A stretch of 9,483 nt of DNA from Prevotellaceae bacterium UBA3646 (GCA_002373535.1 DFKL01000152.1:1-9483); one strand, 5' to 3'. Positions 1-6,921 are shown, counted from the first letter of the stretch. Notes: a model not told the origin generated them from the letters alone. Translations and numbers: made by a program.

Positions 1-269
1 TGACGGTGCTGACGATGATTATCGGTATGATTCCTCTGGTATTTACGGTCGGTGCCGGTGCTAACGGCAACCGTACGATAGGTATAGCGGTTATCGGTGG
101 CATGATGGTCGGCACGATGGCTATATTGCTCACGGTTCCGGTGTTCTTCATCTTCTTTGAGTGGGTTCAGGAGAAGATCCGTCCTGCCATGGTGGAGGAG
201 GCTGACGTACAGATCCAGCTGGAGCGTGAGCGTATACGCAAGGAGCGTGAGGAACATTCCAAATTGTAA
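1..269 (+). CDS. RND efflux transporter permease, C-terminal fragment (5' end outside window)
   Basis: Only the last 88 residues are present; the reading frame enters from the left edge, with its first full codon at base 3. The visible part reads as the last two inner-membrane helices of an AcrB/MexB-type (HAE1) resistance-nodulation-division pump. The stretch 'MIPLVFTVGAGANGNRTIG' matches the pre-TM11 and TM11 start of the family (usually IxPLxxxxGxG), followed by a glycine-rich helix (IGGMMVGTMAILL) and the last helix (VPVFFIFFEWV). A charged cytoplasmic tail of about 35 residues rich in Glu and Arg ends the protein. Such pumps export drugs, bile salts or other amphiphiles using the proton gradient, together with a periplasmic adaptor and an outer-membrane channel. 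The channel gene follows 15 bp downstream, so an adaptor gene is probably upstream of the window. The substrate cannot be inferred from this fragment. Confidence 0.9.
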   Translation, partial: TVLTMIIGMIPLVFTVGAGANGNRTIGIAVIGGMMVGTMAILLTVPVFFIFFEWVQEKIRPAMVEEADVQIQLERERIRKEREEHSKL

Positions 270-284
270 TTACACAGTACAGTA

Positions 285-1715
285 ATGAATAATATGAAGA
301 AGTTTTTGATTATCTGTCTTGCTGCTGTCGCCATGACTGGCTGCAAGACTGGTAAGGGTGTCCTGAGCTCGTACAAGAGGGAGAACGTGGTAAGTGTGCA
401 GGACATCAATACCGACAGCATATTTGGCGACGGACTGACGGCGGAGGCCTTGAGGGGCGACTCTGCGGGTCTGGGAGCCCTGAGGTGGAGGGAGCTATTT
501 ACGGATCCTGTGCTTCAGTCGCTGATTGAGCGTGTATTGGAGAGGAACAAGGATATGGTGAATGCTGATTTCCAACTGCAGGAGGTCGAGCATGCGCTGA
601 AGGCTGCGAAACTGGCTTTTGCTCCGTCGGTGAGCCTGAACCTGAACGGTGCGAGTACTCGTCCGTGGGATCCGTACAACCGTACTTCGTTCAACAATAC
701 GCTGACGTATGGCGTCGCCTTGTCCCTGGGTTGGCAGAACGTCAACTTCCTGGCTTTGCGAAATGCCAAGAAGGGGGCTGAAATGAGCAAACGGCAGATG
801 CAGTATGCCAAGCAGGCTATCCAGGCGCAGCTGGTTGCCAACACGGCTACGATGTACTATACTTTGGCGCAGCTGGACGAGCAGATCGTGCTGATGAACC
901 AGACTCGTGACAACTGGGCTGAATATCTGCGCATGGAGAAGCTGCTGATGGATGCGGGACAGGCTAATATGGCTGTTGTGTCGAGCATAGAGGCTACGTA
1001 TTGGAGTATATGCCAGAGTATTGTGACGCTGAATGACAATGTGAAGATTGTGGAGAATGCCTTGACGACGCTGATGAATGAGCATCCGCAGAAGATTTCG
1101 CGCAACGCGCTGGATTCGTTCCATGCTCCTGCCGTACTGGCTACGGGTGTGCCTATATATGCTCTGAGCAGGCGTCCGGACGTAAACATGGAGGAGATGA
1201 AACTGGCTAAGGCTTTCTATGACGTGAACAGGGCTCGCTCGGCGTTCTTCCCGAGCCTGACGCTGACGGCGACGGGGCAGTTTACGAACAACACGGGTGC
1301 CATGGTCTTTAACCCTGGTGTAATGATAGGCCAGGCTATCGCATCGCTGGCTCAACCGATATTTGCAAACGGTCAGCTGCGGGCTCAGCTGCGTATCAGC
1401 AAGGAGGAGTTTAACATTGCAAAGAACAACTTCGTAAGCAGCATGGTCAGTGCCGGCAACGAGGTGAACACTGCCATGGTCAAGGTGCGCTCGGCCGAGG
1501 ACTTGTGTGATTTGATATGCAAGCAGGTTAAGGCTCTGGAGACGGCATACGATGCTAACAGGAAGTTGTATGCTAACAGCAGTGCGAACTATCTGAACGT
1601 GATTACTGCGCACAACAATCTGCTGAACGCACGCATGAACCATATTGCGAACCGTATGGAGTCTATAAGTGCTACGGTTGAGCTGTATCAGGCTCTGGGC
1701 GGTGGCATTGAGTGA
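285..1715 (+). CDS. Outer-membrane efflux lipoprotein, OprM/TolC (NodT) family
   Basis: This 476-residue protein is the outer-membrane channel that completes a tripartite RND efflux pump. It starts with a lipoprotein signal: a Lys pair, a hydrophobic run (FLIICLAAVAM) and a TGC lipobox with the lipidated Cys at residue 20. Two repeated outer-membrane efflux domains follow, roughly residues 65-265 and 285-475. The first contains the periplasmic-helix motif 'AAKLAFAPSVSLNLNG' (about 107-122). The second has the family hallmark 'SRRPDV' (295-300), 'ARSAFFPSLTLTATG' (317-331) and 'LAQPIFANGQLRAQL' (355-369), and the protein ends in the typical 'YQALGGGIE'. Length is normal for OprM. An internal ATG at 294 (residue 4) would give the more usual MKKFL start and cannot be excluded. 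The 15-bp gap from the permease indicates one operon, and a convergent hairpin lies just downstream. Confidence 0.93.
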   Translation: MNNMKKFLIICLAAVAMTGCKTGKGVLSSYKRENVVSVQDINTDSIFGDGLTAEALRGDSAGLGALRWRELFTDPVLQSLIERVLERNKDMVNADFQLQEVEHALKAAKLAFAPSVSLNLNGASTRPWDPYNRTSFNNTLTYGVALSLGWQNVNFLALRNAKKGAEMSKRQMQYAKQAIQAQLVANTATMYYTLAQLDEQIVLMNQTRDNWAEYLRMEKLLMDAGQANMAVVSSIEATYWSICQSIVTLNDNVKIVENALTTLMNEHPQKISRNALDSFHAPAVLATGVPIYALSRRPDVNMEEMKLAKAFYDVNRARSAFFPSLTLTATGQFTNNTGAMVFNPGVMIGQAIASLAQPIFANGQLRAQLRISKEEFNIAKNNFVSSMVSAGNEVNTAMVKVRSAEDLCDLICKQVKALETAYDANRKLYANSSANYLNVITAHNNLLNARMNHIANRMESISATVELYQALGGGIE

Positions 1716-1737
1716 CTTGCCGGACTTAGTGGTAATC

Positions 1738-1778
1738 AAAAAAATGAGGCATTGCTAATTTGCGGGCTTCATTTTTTT
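1738..1778. terminator. Bidirectional intrinsic terminator between convergent genes
   Basis: A 13-bp stem with one G-U pair is formed by 1738-1750 and 1766-1778 around a 15-nt loop. Seven A residues start the left arm and seven T residues end the right arm, so either strand gives a hairpin ending in a U-run. It lies 22 bp past the efflux-channel stop and 2 bp past the stop of the converging metallophosphatase, so it probably ends both transcripts. Confidence 0.8.
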
Positions 1779-1780
1779 GT

Positions 1781-3484
1781 CTAATCTTCCGGGAATAGTA
1801 GCTGGCGGTCACGTTGCAGTGCCTGATGGGTCCATGCTTCGGGGACGAACCTCCAGTTGTCCATCTTGTATATGTCGATGCTTCCGTTGTTGATGATACG
1901 GAGCATGAGGAAGTAGCGGAGGTCTTTGTCTGTGGTGCTGAGTATGCGCTTTTCCAGTTCGGCATGTGGGATGTGTGCTCCCTTTGTGAGCAGTTCGCCT
2001 CCGCCGTTGCCCCGGTATGAATTGACGGCTACCTTGTAGGTCTTGTCAAGGCTGAAGGGACGGCCGTCGGAGAGCTGATGGATATTGATCTTCCGGCCTT
2101 CGGGCTTGGTGACGTCTACTTCGTATATGATGCCTGCGGCGGAATCCATATTGTAGGACAGGTTCTTGAGCCCGAGGCGGCGTGACTGTGGATTGTCGTG
2201 GTCGAACAACAGTATATGGTCGTCGGGGCTGGTCATCTGGTTGGTCCAGAGTGCATAGGTCATCTCGAGGTAGTCCTTGATTTCCTGTCCGGTGAGCTGC
2301 ATGGTATAGAGGAAGTTCTCGTATTTGTACAACGAAAACATATCGCGTACGGTGAGCTTTCCTTTGGATATGTGGCTGTCGAAGCTGATGGGGGCTGCAA
2401 AACTGATGTCGGCTCCGGCCAGGCTGAGCTGCATGTCGTGTATCAGGCTCATGAAGGTCGAGGGACCGAAGAAGGCGTCGCGTTCCATGACGTCCTGGGT
2501 GAGTGTCCCGAGGGGGAGCTTGACCCAACGTGCGACTTCCTGGCGTTCCTCGGTGAGCATTGCCTCGAAGGCCATTGCGTCGGGGCTCTGGCTTTCTACC
2601 ATGGGGATCGTCTCGGCCCAGATGTTCTTGGATACGATCTTGCCGTCTTGTATCTTGAGGCGTATACGGGCCTGGGCTATCTTGGAGGCGGCGTCTTGTG
2701 TTCCCATGCAAAGGACGGTGTCGCCGTCGGTGTTTACGACGCGCGAGATGCGTGGGTTGTGGTCGTGGCCGAAACAGATGAGGTCGAAGCCGGGGACTTC
2801 GCGTGCTACTTGTTCCGTGGCATTTTCGCGATAATCGGGGAATATCATCCCTCCGTCGTATCCGCTGTGGAAGAGGCCGACGAGAAGGTCTGGCTTTTCC
2901 TTTTCACGGATATATGGCACCCACTTCCGCGCACAGGTGAGCATATCCTGAAACTGCAGATTGCTCCACAGGATCCTGGGGAGCCAGTTGGGGATGCCTG
3001 GGGTGATCATGCCGAGGACGGCGATGCGTATGCCTTCGCGCTCGATGATATGGTACGGCGGGAGGTAGGTCTGGCCGGTACGCTCGTCGATGATGTTTGC
3101 TGCTACTATCGGGTGCTTGCTTTCACGAATCCAACGGTCGTATACTTCGTGGCCTGTCTCGATATCGTGATTGCCAATGGTTCCGCAGTCGTAGTCCATC
3201 TCGTTCATTGCCGATGCCACGACGTGGGGGGAACTGGTGTTGATAAAGTTGTAGTAATATGAGACGGGTTGTCCTTGCAGCACGTCTCCGCCGTCTGAGA
3301 GTATTACACGGCCGGGGTGTGCCTTGCGCAGACTGTTTACATAGCTGTATACGGAGGGCAGACCGCCCAGGGTCGGGCGGTTCTTGAGATAGTCATACGA
3401 AAAGATGGAGCCATGCACGTCGCTGGTGTGTGCCCAATATAAGACCACAACACGCGATCGTGATTGCGTGTCTGATAATGTCAT
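1781..3484 (-). CDS. 5'-nucleotidase/UshA-family metallophosphatase without a visible signal peptide
   Basis: This 567-residue protein has the two-domain form of the UshA/CpdB 5'-nucleotidase family, which hydrolyses nucleotides, cyclic nucleotides or nucleotide sugars with a two-metal centre. The N-terminal calcineurin-like domain shows every metal-site motif in order: D22-x-H24, GGD at 65-67, GNHD at 104-107 (N105/H106 being the catalytic pair), H206 and GHDH at 239-242. The C-terminal nucleotidase domain (about 325-530) carries 'YKYENFLYTMQLTG' and the substrate-loop motif 'SYRGNGGGELLTKG' (489-502). It resembles Bacteroidales metallophosphatases that, as I recall them, normally start with an export signal. 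Here the start is MTLSDTQSRSRVVVLYWAHTSDVHG, with the first metal ligand at residue 22 and no hydrophobic leader. There is no ATG, GTG or TTG codon between this start and the in-frame TGA that ends ribH, so the missing leader is not a start-choice artefact. Last gene of the TPR-ribH unit, 27 bp after ribH. Substrate unknown. Confidence 0.88.
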   Translation of the reverse strand: MTLSDTQSRSRVVVLYWAHTSDVHGSIFSYDYLKNRPTLGGLPSVYSYVNSLRKAHPGRVILSDGGDVLQGQPVSYYYNFINTSSPHVVASAMNEMDYDCGTIGNHDIETGHEVYDRWIRESKHPIVAANIIDERTGQTYLPPYHIIEREGIRIAVLGMITPGIPNWLPRILWSNLQFQDMLTCARKWVPYIREKEKPDLLVGLFHSGYDGGMIFPDYRENATEQVAREVPGFDLICFGHDHNPRISRVVNTDGDTVLCMGTQDAASKIAQARIRLKIQDGKIVSKNIWAETIPMVESQSPDAMAFEAMLTEERQEVARWVKLPLGTLTQDVMERDAFFGPSTFMSLIHDMQLSLAGADISFAAPISFDSHISKGKLTVRDMFSLYKYENFLYTMQLTGQEIKDYLEMTYALWTNQMTSPDDHILLFDHDNPQSRRLGLKNLSYNMDSAAGIIYEVDVTKPEGRKINIHQLSDGRPFSLDKTYKVAVNSYRGNGGGELLTKGAHIPHAELEKRILSTTDKDLRYFLMLRIINNGSIDIYKMDNWRFVPEAWTHQALQRDRQLLFPED

Positions 3485-3511
3485 AATAAGATGGAGGAAT
3501 GGTTTGCTTCC

Positions 3512-4000
3512 TCAGGTATTCTGACCGTACTGTATCATCTTCAGTGCGGTAATGGCGCATTCGTCTCCCTTGTTGCCAAGTGCTCCGCCACATCGGTCGA
3601 GGGCTTGCTGGAGCGTATTGCATGTAAGCAGGCCGTAGATGACTGGGACGAGTGCCTTGCGATTCAGCTCTGCCAGGCCTTGTGTGGTGCCTTGGCAGAT
3701 ATAGTCGAAGTGCGGGGTGTCTCCACGGATGACGCAGCCGATGGCGATTACGGCGTCTACGTCTGTCTGGCGGGTCATCCAGGCTGATCCGTAGACGAGC
3801 TCGAAACTGCCGGGGACGGTCTTCACGATTATGTTACCGGGCTTGACGCCATGTGTACGGAGGGTGTCATATGCTCCTTGGAGCAGGGCTCCTGTAACTG
3901 TTTCGTTCCACTCGCTAACGACGATGCCGATCTTCCACCGTGAGCCGTCAGGGACTGTGGATGGATCATAGCTGCTGAGGTTGTGCAATGCACTGGCCAT
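3512..4000 (-). CDS. ribH: 6,7-dimethyl-8-ribityllumazine synthase
   Basis: This enzyme performs the penultimate step of riboflavin synthesis, condensing 5-amino-6-ribitylaminouracil with 3,4-dihydroxy-2-butanone 4-phosphate in the cytoplasm; family members assemble as pentamers or 60-subunit shells. At 162 residues its length is typical. Diagnostic motifs are all present: 'VVSEWNE' (substrate-stacking aromatic, W31-N32), 'VPGSFEL' (62-68), 'GCVIRGDTPHFDYI' (88-101) with the probable catalytic H97, 'VPVIYGLLTCNTLQQALDR' (118-136) with the conserved R136, and 'GNKGDECA' (142-149). The usual Phe of 'VIFG' is Tyr here, a mild change. The start at 4000 leaves a short leader before the first beta strand (KIGIVV). 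It lies 16 bp after the TPR gene and 27 bp before the metallophosphatase, implying one transcript. No FMN riboswitch is visible upstream and no other rib genes are nearby, so the riboflavin genes are scattered. Confidence 0.97.
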   Translation of the reverse strand: MASALHNLSSYDPSTVPDGSRWKIGIVVSEWNETVTGALLQGAYDTLRTHGVKPGNIIVKTVPGSFELVYGSAWMTRQTDVDAVIAIGCVIRGDTPHFDYICQGTTQGLAELNRKALVPVIYGLLTCNTLQQALDRCGGALGNKGDECAITALKMIQYGQNT

Positions 4001-4016
4001 TGGATTTGTACTGTTG

Positions 4017-4688
4017 TTATTTGAGGTGCTCGATATACTTTTCTATCTCCTGCGCCTGCGGGCTGCCCGGATAGTTTTTCTTTACCTTTTCGTAACACTC
4101 AATGGCTTTGTCATTCTGGTTCAGGGATTCGAAAATCTGTCCTGCCTGAACGTAATAGATTGGCGAGAGCGTGTTGTTGGATGCTTTGTCGGCGGCCTTT
4201 ACAAGGGTTGCTGCGGCCTTTTCGGGCTGGCCCAGCTCGGCATAGCAGTTGCCCAAGGCGCCTATAGCGGCGTTGCTGATCATGTCGTCTCCGCAATCGC
4301 TGTAGTCCTCCAGATAGCCTACGGCTTCCTGGTACTTGCCAAGGTGTGCATAGCTGAGGCCTGCGTACAAGCGGGCAAGATTTGCGCTAGGGGTGCATGT
4401 AAACTCGTCCATTATCTGCAGGAATCCTGCATCCTGGCCCTGTCCGTTGAGGGCTTTCTCGAAGTCTCCGCTCCTGTACAGCTGCTCTGCAACTGCCATG
4501 CTCTCGGCTGCCTCGAGGTTGCGGGGCTTGATGTAATACTGTACTGCGAGTACGACTGCAATCACTACCACGAGCAGGGTGCATGTGCTGTACATGATTG
4601 CTTTCTTGTTCCTCTCTACGAAGCTGCTGCTTGCTGCGAGTGTCTTGTCAAACTCGTTGACAGGAACTCTTTGATGTTTTTTTGCCAT
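4017..4688 (-). CDS. Membrane-anchored tetratricopeptide-repeat protein
   Basis: This is a 223-residue protein with a Lys/Arg-rich cytoplasmic N-terminus, one transmembrane helix at about residues 32-52 (a Val/Leu/Ala-rich run) and a C-terminal TPR region facing the periplasm. At least three TPR-like helical pairs can be read: about 103-130 (LARLYAGLSYAHLGKYQEAV), 139-167 (AIGALGNCYAELGQPEKAAA) and 177-207 (YYVQAGQIFESLNQNDKAI). The last ends in the classic 'YPGSPQAQEIEKYIEHL'. The topology resembles YfgM (an E. coli SecYEG-associated chaperone-like factor), but the sequence alone does not show that role. It is the first gene of the unit with ribH, with a consensus promoter upstream. Adjacency to ribH probably reflects shared transcription rather than shared function. 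The start at 4688 is supported by the promoter position and by the basic residues before the helix. Confidence 0.85.
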   Translation of the reverse strand: MAKKHQRVPVNEFDKTLAASSSFVERNKKAIMYSTCTLLVVVIAVVLAVQYYIKPRNLEAAESMAVAEQLYRSGDFEKALNGQGQDAGFLQIMDEFTCTPSANLARLYAGLSYAHLGKYQEAVGYLEDYSDCGDDMISNAAIGALGNCYAELGQPEKAAATLVKAADKASNNTLSPIYYVQAGQIFESLNQNDKAIECYEKVKKNYPGSPQAQEIEKYIEHLK

Positions 4689-4727
4689 TCTATGTTGTTT
4701 TTTGTTTTGTCCTGATTATTCAGCGTG

Positions 4728-4758
4728 CAAAGTTAGTCTTTTTTCTGTAAAATTCAAA
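4728..4758 (-). promoter_or_regulatory. Bacteroidota-type promoter for the TPR-ribH unit
   Basis: On the minus strand TTTG (4755-4758) is followed by a 19-nt spacer and TAACTTTG (4728-4735). This is an exact fit to the primary sigma factor consensus of Bacteroides/Flavobacterium (TTTG, then TAnnTTTG about 19-21 nt later). Transcription should start a few bases downstream, leaving a leader of roughly 30-37 nt before the ATG at 4688. Confidence 0.78.
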
Positions 4759-4765
4759 AATTAGT

Positions 4766-4779
4766 ACCAATATTTTGGT
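4766..4779. repeat. Short inverted repeat over the recF -33 element
   Basis: ACCAA (4766-4770) and TTGGT (4775-4779) form an inverted repeat with a TATT spacer. It covers the recF -33 TTTG and lies 8-21 bp upstream of the -33 element of the opposite promoter. It could be a small operator, but five-base arms are common by chance in AT-rich DNA. Confidence 0.25.
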
Positions 4780-4805
4780 CATACGGCCCTTTTTGCTTAA
4801 TTTTG
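4774..4805 (+). promoter_or_regulatory. Bacteroidota-type promoter for recF
   Basis: TTTG (4774-4777), a 20-nt spacer and TAATTTTG (4798-4805) match TTTG-N19-21-TAnnTTTG. Only nine bases lie between the -7 element and the recF ATG at 4815, so the transcript should begin 0-6 nt before the start codon. The TTG at 4803, in frame with recF, lies inside the -7 element and so is not a credible start. Confidence 0.72.
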
Positions 4806-4814
4806 TCTTTGGTT

Positions 4815-5918
4815 ATGATACTGAATCACCTGTCTGTACTGGACTACAAGAATATTTCCGAGGCGGAGCTTGACTTCTCGCCCGGGCTGAACTGTATAAT
4901 CGGGCATAACGGGGAGGGCAAGACGAACTTGCTGGATGCCATTCGCTTCCTGTCCCTGACCAAGAGCCTGAGCAGCGGACAGGACAGTCTGTGCATACGC
5001 CACGAGGCTGATGCCTTTATGCTGAAGGGGGAATATACCAGGGAGGACGGTGTGCGCGAAAGCATTCATTGTGCATTGCGGCGGGGACAGAAGAAAATCC
5101 TGCGCCGCCAGGGCAAGCCTTACAAACGCATGACGGAGCATATAGGGCTGATTCCGGTAGTGATGGTCAGTCCGTCGGACAACTTGCTGGTGGATGGAGG
5201 CAGTGAGGAGAGGAGGAGATTCATGGATGTGGTCATCTCGCAGATGAACGTTCAGTATCTGGAGGCCTTGATGCACTACAACAGGGCTTTGGCTCAACGT
5301 AACGTGCTGCTGAAAGCGGATCCTCCGTGCGATGCTGAAATATTGGGTGTCTGGGAGGAGCAGATGGCTAAGGCCGGCGAGATTATCTATCGTGAGCGGG
5401 AGAACTACATTGGCAGGTTTATTCCTATTTTCCAGGAATTCTACGAGTTGATTGCCTGTGACCATGAGAAGGTTGGAATCGAGTATACGAGCCACGGACA
5501 GCGTGGCCCGTTGCTGGAGGTCATTCAGCGTGACAGGCACAGGGACATGGCTGTGGGGTATTCGCTGCATGGTGTACACCGTGATGAACTGGTGATGACT
5601 ATTGACGGCTATCCTTTGCGGCGCGAAGGTAGTCAGGGACAGAGCAAGACGATGCTGATTGCATTGAAACTGGCTCAGTTTGATTTTCTCCATCATACGG
5701 GGAGCGGCACTACTCCTATCTTGCTGCTGGATGACATTTTTGACAGGCTGGATGCCGAGCGTGTGGAGCGTATAGTACGGCTGGTAGGCAGCGATCGTTT
5801 CGGACAGACGTTTATTACTGATACGAACAGGGACCATCTGGACAAGATCCTGAGCTTTACCAAACTGGACCATAGGCTGTTTGAATGCAGGAATGGTGTG
5901 TTTATGCCTTATGCCTGA
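4815..5918 (+). CDS. recF: DNA replication and repair protein RecF
   Basis: RecF is an SMC/Rad50-like ATPase that loads RecA at single-strand gaps with RecO and RecR. The 367-residue length is typical. The Walker A motif is 'GHNGEGKTNLL' (30-40, K36/T37), just after the conserved opening 'LSVLDYKNISEAELDFSPGLN'. The region 'PVVMVSPSDNLLVDGGSEERRRFMD' (114-138) is characteristic of RecF, and 'GYSLHGVHRDEL' (248-259) precedes the ABC signature 'EGSQGQSKTMLIALKLAQ' (271-288). Walker B is 'ILLLDDIFD' (302-310), followed by the D-loop 'RLDAERV' and a late 'TFITDTN' strand. I start at ATG 4815 because an upstream in-frame TTG (4803) is part of the promoter and because MILNHLSV matches the usual RecF N-terminus. 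It forms a unit with the DciA-like gene 22 bp downstream. Confidence 0.97.
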   Translation: MILNHLSVLDYKNISEAELDFSPGLNCIIGHNGEGKTNLLDAIRFLSLTKSLSSGQDSLCIRHEADAFMLKGEYTREDGVRESIHCALRRGQKKILRRQGKPYKRMTEHIGLIPVVMVSPSDNLLVDGGSEERRRFMDVVISQMNVQYLEALMHYNRALAQRNVLLKADPPCDAEILGVWEEQMAKAGEIIYRERENYIGRFIPIFQEFYELIACDHEKVGIEYTSHGQRGPLLEVIQRDRHRDMAVGYSLHGVHRDELVMTIDGYPLRREGSQGQSKTMLIALKLAQFDFLHHTGSGTTPILLLDDIFDRLDAERVERIVRLVGSDRFGQTFITDTNRDHLDKILSFTKLDHRLFECRNGVFMPYA

Positions 5919-5940
5919 CTGACTTAATGTGAAATATACT

Positions 5941-6231
5941 ATGGAGCGACATAAATATACGCTGATTGGTTCCGTCATTGACTCGTGGCTCAGGTCCGAG
6001 GGGCTGGAGACGCCTTTGCTGCAGCACAGGATGGTTGCGGGATGGGGGCATGTGATGGGGCCTGCGATATTGAAATATACTGGCGACATAAGTATCCGCG
6101 GCACAAGGCTGATCGTGCAGATAAAAAGTCCTGCGCTACGCAACAACCTGATGATGATGCGCAGTGACATTTGCCGCAAAATGAACGAGTATGTGCACTC
6201 GCAAATTATTACAGAGGTGGTGTTTTATTGA
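5941..6231 (+). CDS. DUF721 / DciA-like protein, putative replicative helicase-associated factor
   Basis: A 96-residue protein from the ATG at 5941; a GTG at 5929 would add four residues. It fits the DUF721 family, whose characterised members (DciA) help load the DnaB helicase in bacteria without DnaC. Visible family traits are an N-terminal helix (IGSVIDSWLRSEGLETPL), 'MVAGWGHVMGPAILKYTGDI' (31-50, like the usual WxxvvGxxiaxxT), the strand 'GTRLIVQIKSPALRNNL' (54-70), and an ending 'IITEVVFY'. A gene of this family beside recF is a familiar arrangement and supports the call. The sequence is short and divergent, so the helicase role is by homology only. It shares the recF transcript; I see no hairpin right after it. 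Confidence 0.82.
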   Translation: MERHKYTLIGSVIDSWLRSEGLETPLLQHRMVAGWGHVMGPAILKYTGDISIRGTRLIVQIKSPALRNNLMMMRSDICRKMNEYVHSQIITEVVFY

Positions 6232-6303
6232 TTTATGTCAAGAAAAAGTGTCCTGCCATGCCACATTTACCGGGGGCGGTATTTCCTTTTTTGATTTTTT
6301 TCT

Positions 6304-6311
6304 TATCTTTG
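6304..6311 (+). promoter_or_regulatory. Probable -7 element of the rpsP promoter
   Basis: TATCTTTG fits TAnnTTTG exactly, inside a T-rich tract. The -33 element is weak: the nearest candidate at the right distance is TTTC at 6282-6285 (18-nt spacer). Expected transcription start is near 6315-6320, giving a roughly 50-nt leader that is A/T-rich just before the ATG (ATTAATTAAAATT), as is usual for highly translated Bacteroidota genes without a Shine-Dalgarno sequence. Confidence 0.6.
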
Positions 6312-6369
6312 CGACGTTGTTACGGGTTAACAGCATATTTCAAACCTATTAAAACCATTAATTAAAATT

Positions 6370-6921
6370 ATGGCAACAAAAATTCGTTTACAGCGTCACG
6401 GCCGCAAGAGCTATGCTTTCTTCAGCATCGTGATTGCTGATGTAAGAGCACCACGTGATGGTAAGTTTACAGAAAAGATTGGTACTTACAACCCTAATAC
6501 CAATCCTGCCACTGTAGATTTGAAATTTGACCGCGCACTGTACTGGGTTGAGAGCGGAGCTCAGCCTACGGATACAGTTCGCAACATCCTTTCCAATGAA
6601 GGTGTTTACATGATGAAGCACTTGCGTGGCGGTGTCAGGAAGGGCGCCTTTGACGAGGCTACCGCACAGGCCAAGTTTGATGCATGGAAGGCTGACAAGC
6701 AGAAGGGTCTTGAGACGCTTGCCGCAAAGTTGGCTGCCGATGAGAAGAAGAACGCTGAGGCACGCCTGGAGGCTGAGAAGAAGGCTTCTGAGGCTATTGC
6801 ACAGAAGGTCGCCGACAAAAAGGCTGCCGAGGCTGTAGCAAAGGCTGAGGCTGAGGCTGCTGCGGCAGCAGAGAGTGAGACTGCAGAGACGGAAAACACT
6901 GAGGCACCGGCAGAAGCTTAA
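6370..6921 (+). CDS. rpsP: 30S ribosomal protein bS16 with long C-terminal extension
   Basis: The first 80-odd residues are a clear bS16 core: 'KIRLQRHGRKSYAFFSIVIADVRAPRDGKFTEKIGTYNPNTNP' (4-46), then the 'DRALYWVESGAQPTDTV' helix (54-70) that ends the canonical fold. bS16 binds 16S rRNA and is needed for 30S assembly. The protein continues to 183 residues, about twice the usual bacterial length. The tail begins with a basic stretch (MKHLRGGVRKGAF, 82-94) and becomes a low-complexity Ala/Glu/Lys segment (about 115-183) that looks helical and charged, ending acidic. I recall similar extensions in other Bacteroidota bS16 proteins, so this is probably lineage-typical rather than a fusion. It has its own promoter, is bounded by a hairpin downstream, and is not in the rimM-trmD-rplS operon seen in many other bacteria. 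Confidence 0.97.
   Translation: MATKIRLQRHGRKSYAFFSIVIADVRAPRDGKFTEKIGTYNPNTNPATVDLKFDRALYWVESGAQPTDTVRNILSNEGVYMMKHLRGGVRKGAFDEATAQAKFDAWKADKQKGLETLAAKLAADEKKNAEARLEAEKKASEAIAQKVADKKAAEAVAKAEAEAAAAAESETAETENTEAPAEA

Noticed and set aside
495..1739. 414-codon minus-strand frame opposite the efflux channel gene
   Set aside because: It has a low-complexity Arg/His/Gln/Leu-rich translation with no recognisable domain, and the + strand frame is an unambiguous OprM-family protein.
2198..3262. 354-codon + strand frame opposite the metallophosphatase
   Set aside because: The minus strand carries all catalytic motifs of the family in order; the + frame has no motif, promoter or plausible start context.
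4001..4016. FMN riboswitch or other leader element before ribH
   Set aside because: Only 16 bp separates ribH from the upstream TPR gene, and the leader of the TPR gene is too short to hold one.
4803..4814. TTG at 4803 as the recF start
   Set aside because: It falls inside the predicted -7 promoter element, and the added residues are not part of the usual RecF N-terminus.
5929..5940. GTG at 5929 as the start of the DciA-like gene
   Set aside because: It adds only four residues; the ATG at 5941 is a stronger start codon and family proteins start at about that point. It remains possible.
4797..6179. 460-codon open frame on the minus strand across recF and the DciA-like gene
   Set aside because: It is antisense to two well-supported genes. 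The translation is rich in Gln, His, Arg and Leu with no family motif, as expected from a shadow frame where the real genes avoid TTA, CTA and TCA codons.
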